Source: Candidatus Micrarchaeia archaeon
GTDB lineage: Archaea; Micrarchaeota; Micrarchaeia; Anstonellales; Bilamarchaeaceae
Assembly (NCBI GenBank): GCA_041650355.1
Contig: JBAZLI010000001.1
Span: forward strand, 1 to 43,502
Length of the DNA: 43,502 nucleotides
Direction: 5' to 3'
The position numbers and the translations under genes are program-made. Below the pieces are notes generated by a model, which had not been told where the DNA came from, searched no databases, and saw nothing but the letters and a program-made list of their open reading frames with translations. The stretch's first letter is position 1. Every line of letters begins with the position of its first letter. Positions 7,420 to 15,094 of the stretch are shown here, piece by piece.

Positions 7420-8877
7420 TCACGCCTGGCTGGGCTTCTTCTTGCGGAAGAACAGCAGGTACGCCGCAACGACCACCACCCCTGCGCCGAGCAGAAGCGG
7501 GAGCGGGCTGCTCTGGTCCGCGGCCTTTTCGCCCACCCTGACCTGGAGCACCTTCTGCCGCTCTATGAAGTTGCCGAAAGTGTCCTTGTACTTCACCCGC
7601 ACGGTGAGGTTGTTCACGGGCTTCGCGTCGTCATTTATCCGTATCTTGAACTGCACGCTGCTGAAATCATCCTTGTTCAGCAGGCCTATGTATTGTTCAT
7701 CCTGCACGCTCAGGAGTTCAAAGAAATCCCCTGAAATTTTGACCGAGCTCGACTCAATTGGATAATCCCAGGTGTTGGCGACCGTGACAGAAAGCGTTTC
7801 CTCCTGCCCGGCTGCGACCGGCAGGGGCTTGGATTCTATGTAAACCTGCACGTCGCTGTCCGAGTCGAAGGTGAGTGCCACCTTTATCGTCTCGGTCTTC
7901 TGTTCGCCCGAATCAGTGTATGTAATCGTGGCGTTCTCGTTCACCGTGCCCGGGGATACGCCCGGATGCATGATGAACGTAACTTCCTTGGTCTGGCCGC
8001 TCGCAAGGTCCCCGATTCTGACCTCTTCCCCTCCCTTGAGTATTATGTCCGGGTTGGAGAACGAAAGCTTCACTCCGCTGAGTTGCTTGGCGCCGTTCAC
8101 GACGCGCAGGGTCACGGTATTGTCCATGCTGGATGTGATTTTGGAAACCTGCAGGAAAGAGATGTCAGGGGTTTCCTTGCTGACCGTGAGCGCTATGTCC
8201 TTGGTCTCGTTCACGCTGTTTCCCAGTTCGTCGTCGTAGGTGATTCTGAACTGGAGGGTGTTCGCACCCTCGTTCACGTCGCCTACATCCAGGTTTATAG
8301 ATGTGTTTTTGCTCATGATTATGTCTCCCAGGTAAATCTCGTTCGCGCCCGCTATGGAGAATGGGGAAAGCGCCATGAGCCGCACGCTCTTTGCGATGCC
8401 GCCCTTGTTGTCAATTTTGAACGAGAACTCGCTGCCCTCGCTGTAATCCTTGCTGTATCCGCTTATGAGCAGGATTGGCGGATTCAAGACGTAAATCGGT
8501 ATGCTGGCCTCCTTGTAGTTGAAGTCCGAGGAGCCGTCCCCCGCGAGCTCAGAGCCGTAAACCCTGAAGTTGAAGACGTACACTCCGCTCGGCGTGCCGG
8601 GCTTGACAGTGAGCGGCACCGTGAGCGTCGTGGACGTGCCGGCGGCCATGTCGCCTATGAGCACGCTGTCCTGGTACGTGAAACCCGGATTCCCGTTTAC
8701 CTCGACCTTCGCTGAGGTTATGGAACTGGACCCTGCGGAATTGCCCACCACCAGAATTATTGCTCCGCTCTCGCCGGGCTTGAAAACAGACTTGCTCGCA
8801 GAAGCGCTGACAGAGAATGCAGCGAACCCCATGCCGGCCATTGCCAGCAGGGCGAAAATCCACATCAGTTTTTTCAT
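7420..8877 (-). CDS. Exported CARDB/NEW3-like (COG1361-type) surface protein with C-terminal anchor
   Basis: 485-residue exported protein. A signal peptide (MKKLMWIFALLAMAGMGFAA) is followed by about four beta-rich Ig-like repeats of the CARDB/NEW3 kind, with recurring phrases such as SVFKPGESGAIILVVGN, LSVTVANTWDYPIES and NLTVRVKYKD. It ends with one membrane helix (LLLGAGVVVVAAYLLFF, about 456-474) and the basic tail RKKKPSQA, so the bulk is outside and the tail inside. COG1361-type proteins often sit beside MacB-type transporters in archaea. Here it lies between the ATPase and permease genes, which suggests an outside accessory or substrate-binding part of the same pump (inference). The SD GAGGTGTGATTT directly precedes the ATG. 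Confidence 0.85.
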   Translation of the reverse strand: MKKLMWIFALLAMAGMGFAAFSVSASASKSVFKPGESGAIILVVGNSAGSSSITSAKVEVNGNPGFTYQDSVLIGDMAAGTSTTLTVPLTVKPGTPSGVYVFNFRVYGSELAGDGSSDFNYKEASIPIYVLNPPILLISGYSKDYSEGSEFSFKIDNKGGIAKSVRLMALSPFSIAGANEIYLGDIIMSKNTSINLDVGDVNEGANTLQFRITYDDELGNSVNETKDIALTVSKETPDISFLQVSKITSSMDNTVTLRVVNGAKQLSGVKLSFSNPDIILKGGEEVRIGDLASGQTKEVTFIMHPGVSPGTVNENATITYTDSGEQKTETIKVALTFDSDSDVQVYIESKPLPVAAGQEETLSVTVANTWDYPIESSSVKISGDFFELLSVQDEQYIGLLNKDDFSSVQFKIRINDDAKPVNNLTVRVKYKDTFGNFIERQKVLQVRVGEKAADQSSPLPLLLGAGVVVVAAYLLFFRKKKPSQA

Positions 8878-8950
8878 AAATCACACCTCATCCACGAACA
8901 TCATCCGTGCTTCCTTCGCGGTTTCCCGGCACGGATTATACTTTCTGTTT

Positions 8951-9661
8951 TCATCCTTTTTTGTCATCCATCTTATCTATCTTTCCGTCCCTTAGGTATA
9001 TAATTCTGTCCGCATTCTTGGCTATGTTCCTGTCATGGGTTATCATCAGTATCGTTTTGCCTGCGGCGTTCAGCTCCCTGAATATGCGCATCACTTCCTC
9101 GCCGCTCCTGCTGTCCAGGTTGCCAGTGGGCTCGTCCGCGAATATTATGTCCGGGTCCAGTGCGAGAGCGCGCGCTATGGCGACGCGCTGCATTTCCCCC
9201 CCGCTTATGTTGTTCGTGTAGTTGTTCATCCTGTGCGCGATGCCGAGGCGCTCCAGCAGCGGGAGCACCTTCTCCATCCTCCTGTGCTCTTCCACTTCGT
9301 CGAGCATGAGCGGCAGCGCCGCGTTCTCGAAGACCGTGAGGTTGTTTATGAGGTTGAACTGCTGGAAGACGAAGCCCAGCCTTTTCCTCCTGAACGCAGT
9401 CACGTCCCCGTTCTTCATCTGCGACACGTGGGCGCCTTCGATGTAGATGTCCCCGCTCGTGGGCCGGTCCAGGAGCCCGAGCATGTGGAGCAGGGTGCTC
9501 TTGCCGCATCCGCTCGGCCCCAGCACGCTCACAAACTCCCCGGATTTTATCGAAATGCTTATCCCGTCCACTGCCCGTATCTCGGCATCGCCGAGCCTGA
9601 ACACCTTGGTCAGGTTTTCGGCGCGCATTATCTCGCCCTGGGGATTCTGTTTGAGTTTCAT
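8951..9661 (-). CDS. ABC transporter ATP-binding protein (LolD/MacB family)
   Basis: Complete nucleotide-binding subunit of 236 residues. Walker A is G48-PSGCGKST, the Q-loop is at Q100, the signature SGGEMQ is at 153-158, Walker B is DIIFADEP (171-178) and the switch histidine is H209. Spacing and sequence (LLGLLDRPTSG, FVFQQFNLI, PTGNLDS) are those of the LolD/MacB branch, which partners FtsX-type permeases such as the one at 6088-7311. I chose the ATG at 9661, which overlaps the padR stop as ATGA and has GGCGGTTGG as a likely SD. Longer in-frame starts lie inside padR. It powers the pump of this cassette on the cytosolic face. Confidence 0.94.
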   Translation of the reverse strand: MKLKQNPQGEIMRAENLTKVFRLGDAEIRAVDGISISIKSGEFVSVLGPSGCGKSTLLHMLGLLDRPTSGDIYIEGAHVSQMKNGDVTAFRRKRLGFVFQQFNLINNLTVFENAALPLMLDEVEEHRRMEKVLPLLERLGIAHRMNNYTNNISGGEMQRVAIARALALDPDIIFADEPTGNLDSRSGEEVMRIFRELNAAGKTILMITHDRNIAKNADRIIYLRDGKIDKMDDKKG

Positions 9662-10020
9662 CCAACCGCCGTCATTTTCCGATGCAGCATTTCTCTGAAG
9701 AACCTGCCCTTCATGCCCGAGCACAGCAATTTCGAGGCTATGCACAGGTTTTTCCTGCCGGCAGGCGTTATGTTGTATATCCTCACCTTCCGCTTCCCGC
9801 GCGCCTCAGCGAGGCCGGACACCATCCCTTCCTTCTCGAGCTTTGCGAGAAGCGGGTAAACCCTTGACGGAGTCATCGCGTGCATCCCTTCGGCCGAGAA
9901 CGCTTTTATCACTTCGTAGCCGGTGTGGGGCTTCTTGCTTATCATCCAGAGGGTCATGAGCGCAACTGTCTTCTTCACGATGAATTTTCCCAAATCCCCC
10001 ATCTTGAGCTTCCTGAGCAT
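9658..10020 (-). CDS. PadR-family transcriptional regulator
   Basis: Winged-helix repressor of about 120 residues. The PadR pattern is visible: VALMTLWMISKKPHTGYEVIKAF, then the recognition helix and wing region (TPSRVYPLLAKLEKEGMVSG, RKVRIYNITPAGRKNL), and a short C-terminal dimerisation helix. PadR proteins typically repress neighbouring efflux genes and themselves, releasing DNA when a compound binds. Here the gene leads the ABC cassette and a palindrome overlies its TATA box, which fits autoregulation. ATG at 10020 is my choice; GTG at 10029 and ATG at 10002 are alternatives. The stop overlaps the ATPase start (ATGA). Confidence 0.92.
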   Translation of the reverse strand: MLRKLKMGDLGKFIVKKTVALMTLWMISKKPHTGYEVIKAFSAEGMHAMTPSRVYPLLAKLEKEGMVSGLAEARGKRKVRIYNITPAGRKNLCIASKLLCSGMKGRFFREMLHRKMTAVG

Positions 10021-10044
10021 GTTCAACACTTGTGCTAGACAAAT

Positions 10045-10084
10045 ATAGATAGGTACATATTTGTATCTATTTATAAATAGATAC
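10045..10084 (-). promoter_or_regulatory. PadR operator and TATA box of the ABC cassette
   Basis: Positions 10063-10084 are a perfect 22-nt palindrome: GTATCTAT, then a TTATAA centre, then ATAGATAC. A third half-site, ATAGATA, is at 10045-10051. The TATA box ATTTATAAAT (10069-10078) is the centre of the palindrome and lies about 50 nt before the padR ATG at 10020, with transcription expected near 10047. A dimeric repressor bound here would block TBP, which is the simplest reading of PadR autoregulation. It is inferred from position only. Confidence 0.65.
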
Positions 10085-10218
10085 GCTGCCGCGCCGGACC
10101 GAAACTCACGCTAGGACACTGCTGTCCGCGCGGCAGGGGGAATTTTCTCATGGATAGGAATAAAAAGGTGGACGATATAGGTTAAGCAGGCGATGCAGGA
10201 CCGGAAAAAGGAGATTGG

Positions 10219-10800
10219 ATGATGGAGCAGTTGGTTGCGCTAGTATCGGCCTTTGTATACGTATTTGTGATAATCGATCCGCTTGCAAGCCTTCCCATGT
10301 TTATTTCCCTCACCGAGAAGATGAAGGAACGTGAGATAAGGAAATCCGCGCGGGATGCGGTGATAATCGCCGGAATAGTCGCCACGGTTTTCCTGATTGG
10401 CGGAACCTTCATACTCGATTTAATGAAGATAGACATGAGCTCGTTCAGGATTGCAGGGGGCATCGTGCTCGGCCTGCTCGGGCTGGAAACCGTGCTCGGA
10501 TTCCACGGCTCGAACGAGAAGAACGGGGACAAGAGCGCAGTCGTGACCCTCATAGCGACCCCGATGCTCACCGGCCCTGGGCTGATAACCGCGCTCATAG
10601 TGATGAGCTCCGAGGAAGGGATGATTGTGCCGTTCGTGGCAATGGTGCTTGCGCTTTTGGCTTCCTGGATTGTGTTCGACCGCGCGGTTTCCATAAGGAA
10701 CCTCCTCGGCCGCAGGACGATAGACATATTCTCGAAAGTTTTCGGGCTGTTCCTGGTCGCGATGGGGGTCTCGTTCATAAAGGCAGGACTCGGCGCCTGA
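10219..10800 (+). CDS. MarC family integral membrane protein
   Basis: 193-residue protein of the MarC (UPF0056) family with six hydrophobic helices. The family pattern is clear: VFVIIDPLASLPMFISLTE in the first helix region, GLLGLETVLGF in the middle, and TPMLTGPGLITALIVMSSE in the fourth helix. The function of MarC proteins is unsettled despite the name, and no transport substrate is established. AAGGAG at 10208-10213 precedes the ATG at 10219; a second ATG follows directly at 10222. The gene diverges from padR and its 3' end overlaps the convergent gene at 10775-11296 by 26 nt. Confidence 0.88.
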   Translation: MMEQLVALVSAFVYVFVIIDPLASLPMFISLTEKMKEREIRKSARDAVIIAGIVATVFLIGGTFILDLMKIDMSSFRIAGGIVLGLLGLETVLGFHGSNEKNGDKSAVVTLIATPMLTGPGLITALIVMSSEEGMIVPFVAMVLALLASWIVFDRAVSIRNLLGRRTIDIFSKVFGLFLVAMGVSFIKAGLGA

Positions 10801-11296
10801 AGTCAGTATTTTGCCCTGAGGACGCATTTTGCGGATTCTGAATTTCCTGCCCGAAAACACGCGCCTTTTTCCATGAAGGGTCAAGTTTTGCCTGCACTTT
10901 TGAGCGCTCAGGGACAGGTTTAACGAATCTGGTCTCAACCTGTATTTTCCTGACACTCAGCCATTCAACGCCGGCTTGCATAGCAGCATTTTCTTCTTTT
11001 CCGAACACCAGGATGCCGGCTTCAGTAGTCTTAAGCAATCCTGATCTCCCTCTGAAGAGCCGTTCGAGCGCTTCCTGGACACTGAAGCTTCCGTAGCCGG
11101 GTTTGGGCACGTCCAGATGCGCAATCCCGCACCATCTGGTCATCGTGCAGAGCGCGAGCACGAGCATTTCATCCGGCGAAAGCACTGCGCACAGCGTTTC
11201 CTCGGAACCCACCTCAAAGCGCGCTGGGATTATCATCCTATTGTTTATCCCCTCGTCCATCACCGGCGTATCGCTGAATTTGAAGTTCATAATCAT
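10775..11296 (-). CDS. Conserved-type protein of unknown function (faint CheD-like pattern)
   Basis: 173-residue soluble protein that I do not firmly recognise. The middle reads VLALCTMTRWCGIAHLDVPKP, which recalls the Cys...G-x-AH-x3-P core of CheD-type glutamine deamidases, and a later GILVFGKEENAAMQAG resembles the CheD segment after the core. The Cys-to-His distance is shorter than in CheD and no chemotaxis gene is nearby, so this is only a hint. The C-terminal 40 residues are basic and low in structure, and the last codons overlap marC on the other strand. ATG 11296 or 11290; a TATA box 21-27 nt upstream implies a leaderless message. Confidence 0.7.
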   Translation of the reverse strand: MIMNFKFSDTPVMDEGINNRMIIPARFEVGSEETLCAVLSPDEMLVLALCTMTRWCGIAHLDVPKPGYGSFSVQEALERLFRGRSGLLKTTEAGILVFGKEENAAMQAGVEWLSVRKIQVETRFVKPVPERSKVQAKLDPSWKKARVFGQEIQNPQNASSGQNTDFRRRVLPL

Positions 11297-11310
11297 ATTA
11301 TATGTTGTAG

Positions 11311-11323
11311 ATTATTAAATAAT
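11311..11323 (-). promoter_or_regulatory. TATA box of the gene at 10775-11296
   Basis: ATTATTTAATAAT on the minus strand is centred about 21 nt before the ATG at 11296 and 27 nt before the ATG at 11290. It is nearly palindromic. Confidence 0.5.
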
Positions 11324-11353
11324 TCGGATTACTTGAAACGGGGCCATGAACAG

Positions 11354-11363
11354 TTATTTTAAT
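11354..11363 (+). promoter_or_regulatory. TATA box of the DHH gene
   Basis: TTATTTTAAT is centred about 26 nt before the ATG at 11384. There is no SD, so the message is probably leaderless. Confidence 0.55.
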
Positions 11364-11383
11364 CCGGCCGCGGAAATCTGTTT

Positions 11384-12700
11384 ATGGGTTTCGCGGAATT
11401 CGAGGAGGCTGCGCGTGAAGCGAAAAAGATAGCGTTCAGCTTCTCTGACCCTCTTATCGTGCACCATTACGACGCGGACGGGCTTTCCTCAGGGGCGATA
11501 GTGAAGAGCGCTTTCCTCGGGCGCGAGCACAGGATGCGAGGCATAAAAAAGCTCGACGATGCGGCGATAGAGAAATTGATGGGGGAAAAGGAGGTAATTT
11601 TCGTGGACTTGGGCAACAACGAGAGGGTGCGCGAACTGAAAGACGTGCTCATAATAGACCACCACCAAATCAAGGAAACAGGGAAGCCGCAGATAAACCC
11701 GATGCTCTATGGGGTGGACGGAGGTTCCGAGCTCAGCTCGAGCGGAACCGCGTATTTCGTGTTCGGAAAGAACGCGGATTTGGGCTTGGTTGGCGCGCTC
11801 GGGGACATGCAATATCCGCTCATAGGCGCGAACAGAATCATGTGCGAGCGCGGAATCGCGGGCGGGGAAATAAAAAAGGAGATTGATTTGCGCTTTTACG
11901 GGCGCTTCTCCAGGCCGCTCGTGCAATTCCTGGCTTACAGCGACGAGCCTTCTATCCCAGGGGTAGCGTACAGCGAGGAGCGCGCCCAGAAATTGCTTGA
12001 GGATTTGGGAATTTCCATAAGGAAAGGGGAGGAATGGCGCGTTTACGCGGATTTGGACCTGGACGAAAAGAAAAAACTCGTATCGGCGATAGCGGAACTT
12101 CTTTCCGCAAGGCGCAGGACTGAGAATCTGGTGGGCGAGGTTTACGACCTGCCCAAACGTCCGAGAAAGAGCGCGCTTTACGATGCGCACGAATTCTCCA
12201 CCGTTCTGAATGCTTGCGGAAGGCACGGGAAGCCGGAATTGGGAATCGCTGTCTGCCTTGGGGACGAGGCCGCGTACCTGGAAGCTTCTTCGTTCCTCGC
12301 CCTGCACAAGAGGATGATAAGGGAGGGGGTTTTGTTCGCAAGGGCCAGCATGGCTGACTTGGGCTCCTTTCTCTTTTTGGACGCGCGGGGAACAATAGAT
12401 GAGGGCATAATAGGAGTCGTGTGCGGGATGGTGCTCCAGGGCGCCCAGAAGCCGTTCATCGGAATCGCGGATGGAGAGGCAGGGGACATAAAGGTTTCTT
12501 CCAGGGTCGGCAGGAAGACCGGCATAAACCTGGGAAACGTCATGAGCTGCGCTGCCGGAAAAGTCGGCGGGATAGGGGGCGGGCACAGCGTGGCCGCAGG
12601 GGCAAGCATCCCGAAGGAAAGGCTGGATGAGTTTCTAATTCAGGCCAGGGATTTCATCGAGATGGAAAAGGAAGCGATTCGTCAAAAAGCGAAGGACTGA
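11384..12700 (+). CDS. DHH/DHHA1 phosphoesterase, archaeal RecJ-like nuclease
   Basis: 438-residue DHH-family enzyme of the archaeal RecJ-like group, expected to be a manganese-dependent 5'-3' exonuclease or a Cdc45-like partner of GINS. Metal-binding motifs are present in order: HHYDADGLSS (27-36), VDLGNN (near 75), the name-giving DHHQI (near 92) and GALGDMQYP (near 145). The C-terminal DHHA1 domain ends in KVGGIGGGHSVAAGAS, its substrate-binding glycine loop. Active-site residues look intact, so it is probably a nuclease rather than an inactive Cdc45-type protein. Which archaeal RecJ paralogue it is cannot be fixed from sequence reading. The gene stands alone with its own promoter. Confidence 0.9.
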   Translation: MGFAEFEEAAREAKKIAFSFSDPLIVHHYDADGLSSGAIVKSAFLGREHRMRGIKKLDDAAIEKLMGEKEVIFVDLGNNERVRELKDVLIIDHHQIKETGKPQINPMLYGVDGGSELSSSGTAYFVFGKNADLGLVGALGDMQYPLIGANRIMCERGIAGGEIKKEIDLRFYGRFSRPLVQFLAYSDEPSIPGVAYSEERAQKLLEDLGISIRKGEEWRVYADLDLDEKKKLVSAIAELLSARRRTENLVGEVYDLPKRPRKSALYDAHEFSTVLNACGRHGKPELGIAVCLGDEAAYLEASSFLALHKRMIREGVLFARASMADLGSFLFLDARGTIDEGIIGVVCGMVLQGAQKPFIGIADGEAGDIKVSSRVGRKTGINLGNVMSCAAGKVGGIGGGHSVAAGASIPKERLDEFLIQARDFIEMEKEAIRQKAKD

Positions 12701-12703
12701 TAG

Positions 12704-12717
12704 AAATATATTTAAAC
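12704..12717 (+). promoter_or_regulatory. TATA box of the gene at 12739
   Basis: AAATATATTTAAAC lies right after the DHH stop codon and is centred about 28 nt before the ATG at 12739. The following gene therefore has its own leaderless transcript. Confidence 0.6.
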
Positions 12718-12738
12718 ACTATTTTTGATTGAACAAGC

Positions 12739-13233
12739 ATGGGGGCTCAGCGATTGAACTACATTTCCAATGCGAGTGCTAGGGCCAGTTCTGCCCCTGC
12801 TTCGCAGAAAAACGAAAATGGCAGGCGTGCATTTGGAAAGTGGTTTGAACCTAAAGTTAACACACGCAAAACTCCTGCGGCCAGGCAGGCGGAAAAAATT
12901 GCCTGCGTCGTAGTTCAGGAACAAAAATCCAGTTTTTCAGGGCTTGCGGCAAAAGTCCAGCCATGGATAAAGGAACTTGTCGCATACGTAAAATATAGCC
13001 CGTTCAATCGCTGGTACCGCGTTTACAAGGTGAGAAAGAAATGGCTCCAGGAAAAGATAGGGCCCGCGGTTCAGGCCCAGGTGCTGAACAAAGTCCAGTT
13101 CTGCATGAAGCCCGAAGTGGCGTTCAGGAAGATGCAGGAGATGTGGGAGGCATTAAAGAGCATGAAATTTGAGATAAAGCTTCCGAAAGTTCCAGAACTG
13201 GCATTTGCGAACGGAAACACTGGAAAGTTGTGA
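12739..13233 (+). CDS. Small basic protein of unknown function
   Basis: 164-residue protein I do not recognise. It is lysine/arginine-rich and lacks a signal peptide or membrane helix. The first 45 residues are Ser/Ala/Asn-rich and probably disordered. The middle (LVAYVKYSPFNRWYRVYKVRKKWLQ, about 84-108, given here only as a description of an aromatic, basic helix) and the C-terminal MQEMWEALKSMKFEIKLPK look amphipathic. This could be a nucleic-acid- or membrane-associated protein. The strong TATA box at the leaderless distance is the best evidence that it is a real gene. It converges on pdaD with a 12-nt gap. Confidence 0.65.
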   Translation: MGAQRLNYISNASARASSAPASQKNENGRRAFGKWFEPKVNTRKTPAARQAEKIACVVVQEQKSSFSGLAAKVQPWIKELVAYVKYSPFNRWYRVYKVRKKWLQEKIGPAVQAQVLNKVQFCMKPEVAFRKMQEMWEALKSMKFEIKLPKVPELAFANGNTGKL

Positions 13234-13245
13234 ACCTTCTGCCAA

Positions 13246-13800
13246 TCAGAATAAGAACACTGCTGTCGCGATTACAGTGGTCCATTTGCCGCCCTTGTCG
13301 CAAACCGCTGACTGCGTCATGTTCGTGGTTTTTACTATCTCCCTGCTCATCTTGAAATATTCTTCCTTCTCGTTCCACGCCTGCTCGGGGCTGAACGGGA
13401 GCCCGAGCGTGGTCGCGAGCATGGAAGCCGCGAGGTCCTCTGCGTATTCCCCTGCCTTCTCGTCCGTCTGCCCGAACGCGTGGTGCTCGCTCAGGTAACC
13501 GTACTTCTTCCTGTCCTTCGGCAGCGCGCAGCCTATGCTTGACGCGATGAGCCGGTTGGGCTCGTCGGAAGCTATGCGCGCCATCACGCAGAAGAGTATC
13601 TGCCCCTTCTTCAGCTTCTTCAGCCCTTTCTCACGCGAGATCATCTTGCACCCCGGAGGGAATATGCTGGAAACCGAAACGATGTTGTAGGGCGCTATTC
13701 CTGCGTCCCGCAGCGCTGCCTCGAACGAGGACAGGTAGTCCCTGTGCTGCCCTACTCCCTTCGTGAAAAACACTTCCTTAGGTACCAAAGCTGAAGCCAT
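13246..13800 (-). CDS. pdaD: Pyruvoyl-dependent arginine decarboxylase
   Basis: Converts arginine to agmatine, the first step of archaeal polyamine and agmatidine synthesis. The self-cleavage site VSVSSIFPPG is at residues 41-50. Cleavage between S44 and S45 would give the beta chain and a pyruvoyl-capped alpha chain, as in the Methanocaldococcus enzyme. The later segment with EHHAFGQTDEKAGEYAEDLA matches the family. At 184 residues it is slightly longer than usual, because of an additional C-terminal part. I chose the ATG at 13800, with GGTGGCGAT as SD; the upstream TTG at 13815 overlaps that SD. It shares its upstream region with the GTPase gene at 13912. Confidence 0.94.
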   Translation of the reverse strand: MASALVPKEVFFTKGVGQHRDYLSSFEAALRDAGIAPYNIVSVSSIFPPGCKMISREKGLKKLKKGQILFCVMARIASDEPNRLIASSIGCALPKDRKKYGYLSEHHAFGQTDEKAGEYAEDLAASMLATTLGLPFSPEQAWNEKEEYFKMSREIVKTTNMTQSAVCDKGGKWTTVIATAVFLF

Positions 13801-13848
13801 CCAATCGCCACCCAATTAAAAATTCATCGTTCCTATTTTCTTAACAGA

Positions 13849-13858
13849 ATTTATAAAT
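13849..13858. promoter_or_regulatory. Palindromic TATA box shared by pdaD and the GTPase gene
   Basis: ATTTATAAAT reads the same on both strands. Going left, pdaD transcription would start near 13826 with a leader of about 26 nt. Going right, transcription would start near 13882 with about 30 nt of leader. It is the only good TATA box in the 111-nt gap, so both genes may use it. Confidence 0.55.
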
Positions 13859-13911
13859 CTTACATCACTTCCGAAGATTTTTTTCGCGCGGAAGCTAACG
13901 CAGGTACTGGC

Positions 13912-15057
13912 ATGTCGATTTCGATTGGCGTTGTAGGCAAGCCGAACGCAGGGAAGAGCACGCTGTTCTCAGCGCTCACCATGGCGGACGCGAAAATAGC
14001 GCCGTTCCCCTTCACCACGATAGAGCCGAACAGGGCCGTGGCGTACATAAGGAAGCCGTGCCCGCACACCGAAATAGGGAAACAGTGCACGCCGCGCGAC
14101 TCGAGCTGCGTGCAGGGCACCAGGTTCATACCCATCCAGATAACCGATGTCGCGGGGCTCGTGCCTGACGCGCATCTGGGGAGAGGGCTGGGGCTCCAGT
14201 TCCTCGATGACATAAGGCAGGCGGACGCCCTCATTCAGGTGGTTGACGCGAGCGGACGGACAGACTTGGAGGGCAACCCATCCGAGGGCTCAGACCCTTC
14301 GCTAGAAGTTGAATTCCTGGAAAAGGAGATGACCCACTGGATTGCCGGCATTTTAGAAAGGAACTGGAACAAGGTGAGCGGCAGGCCCGCGTCCGCGCTT
14401 TACGATTTGTTCAGCTCGATGAAGATTGGCCACGCGCACGTGGAAGCTGCAGTAAGGAAGCTCGGGCTGGCCGAAACGCTCAACTGGAAGCAGGAGGAGC
14501 GGCTCGCTTTCGCGGATGAGATGAGGAAGGTGAAGCCGGTGCTCGTGGCTGCGAACAAGTGGGATTCGGCGAGCGGGACCAAGAGGCTCATGGAGCGCTA
14601 CGCAGGCAGGGTGGTGAAGTGCGCGTCAGCCTACGAGCTTGCGCTCAGGAAAGCCGCTAAGGCAGGGGCGATAGAGTACACGCCGGGCGCAGGGGAATTC
14701 AAAATCGCGAATGCGACCGAGGAGCAGCGCCGGGCGCTCTCCACCATAGACGCTTACATGAAGGTGAATGGGAGCACCGGCGTGCAGCAGGTGCTCGAGC
14801 AGGTCGTGAACGGCACTCTCGGGCTGGTGGCAGTGTATCCGGTTGAAGACGAGCACAAATGGAGCGACAGGAAGGGGAATGTGCTTCCGAACGTGTTCCT
14901 GCTCCCGAAAGGCTCCACGGCGCTCCAGGTTGCGGAAAGGGTGCACACCGACCTCGCCAAGAACTTCATCTCCGCGGTGGACGCGCGCAGGAAGCTGCGC
15001 ATAGGCAAGGATTATATTATTAATGATGGAGATATAATGCGGATAATTTCGGGTTAG
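13912..15057 (+). CDS. Obg-family GTPase with C-terminal TGS domain (Ygr210/YchF-like)
   Basis: 381-residue translation-associated GTPase. G1 is GKPNAGKST (9-17), G3 is DVAGL (79-83) and G4 is NKWD (215-218). The canonical NKxD argues for GTP, unlike YchF proper, which has an altered G4 and prefers ATP. A cysteine-bearing insert (CPHTEIGKQCTPRDSSC, 50-66) between switch I and G3 is typical of the archaeal/eukaryotic Ygr210-type branch. A helical region follows, then a TGS domain in the last 80 residues ending LRIGKDYIINDGDIMRI. These proteins bind ribosomes or tRNA; the exact role is unknown. It diverges from pdaD and has no obvious operon partner. Confidence 0.92.
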   Translation: MSISIGVVGKPNAGKSTLFSALTMADAKIAPFPFTTIEPNRAVAYIRKPCPHTEIGKQCTPRDSSCVQGTRFIPIQITDVAGLVPDAHLGRGLGLQFLDDIRQADALIQVVDASGRTDLEGNPSEGSDPSLEVEFLEKEMTHWIAGILERNWNKVSGRPASALYDLFSSMKIGHAHVEAAVRKLGLAETLNWKQEERLAFADEMRKVKPVLVAANKWDSASGTKRLMERYAGRVVKCASAYELALRKAAKAGAIEYTPGAGEFKIANATEEQRRALSTIDAYMKVNGSTGVQQVLEQVVNGTLGLVAVYPVEDEHKWSDRKGNVLPNVFLLPKGSTALQVAERVHTDLAKNFISAVDARRKLRIGKDYIINDGDIMRIISG

Positions 15058-15082
15058 TCCGTGCCCTGAACCAGCACATTCT

Positions 15083-15088
15083 AATGGT
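15083..15088 (+). promoter_or_regulatory. Shine-Dalgarno site of the gene at 15095
   Basis: A GGTGAT-type SD lies in the interval just before TTTT-ATG, about 3-4 nt ahead of the ATG at 15095. This spacing is the local standard and is the yardstick used for other start choices. Confidence 0.6.
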
Positions 15089-15094
15089 GATTTT

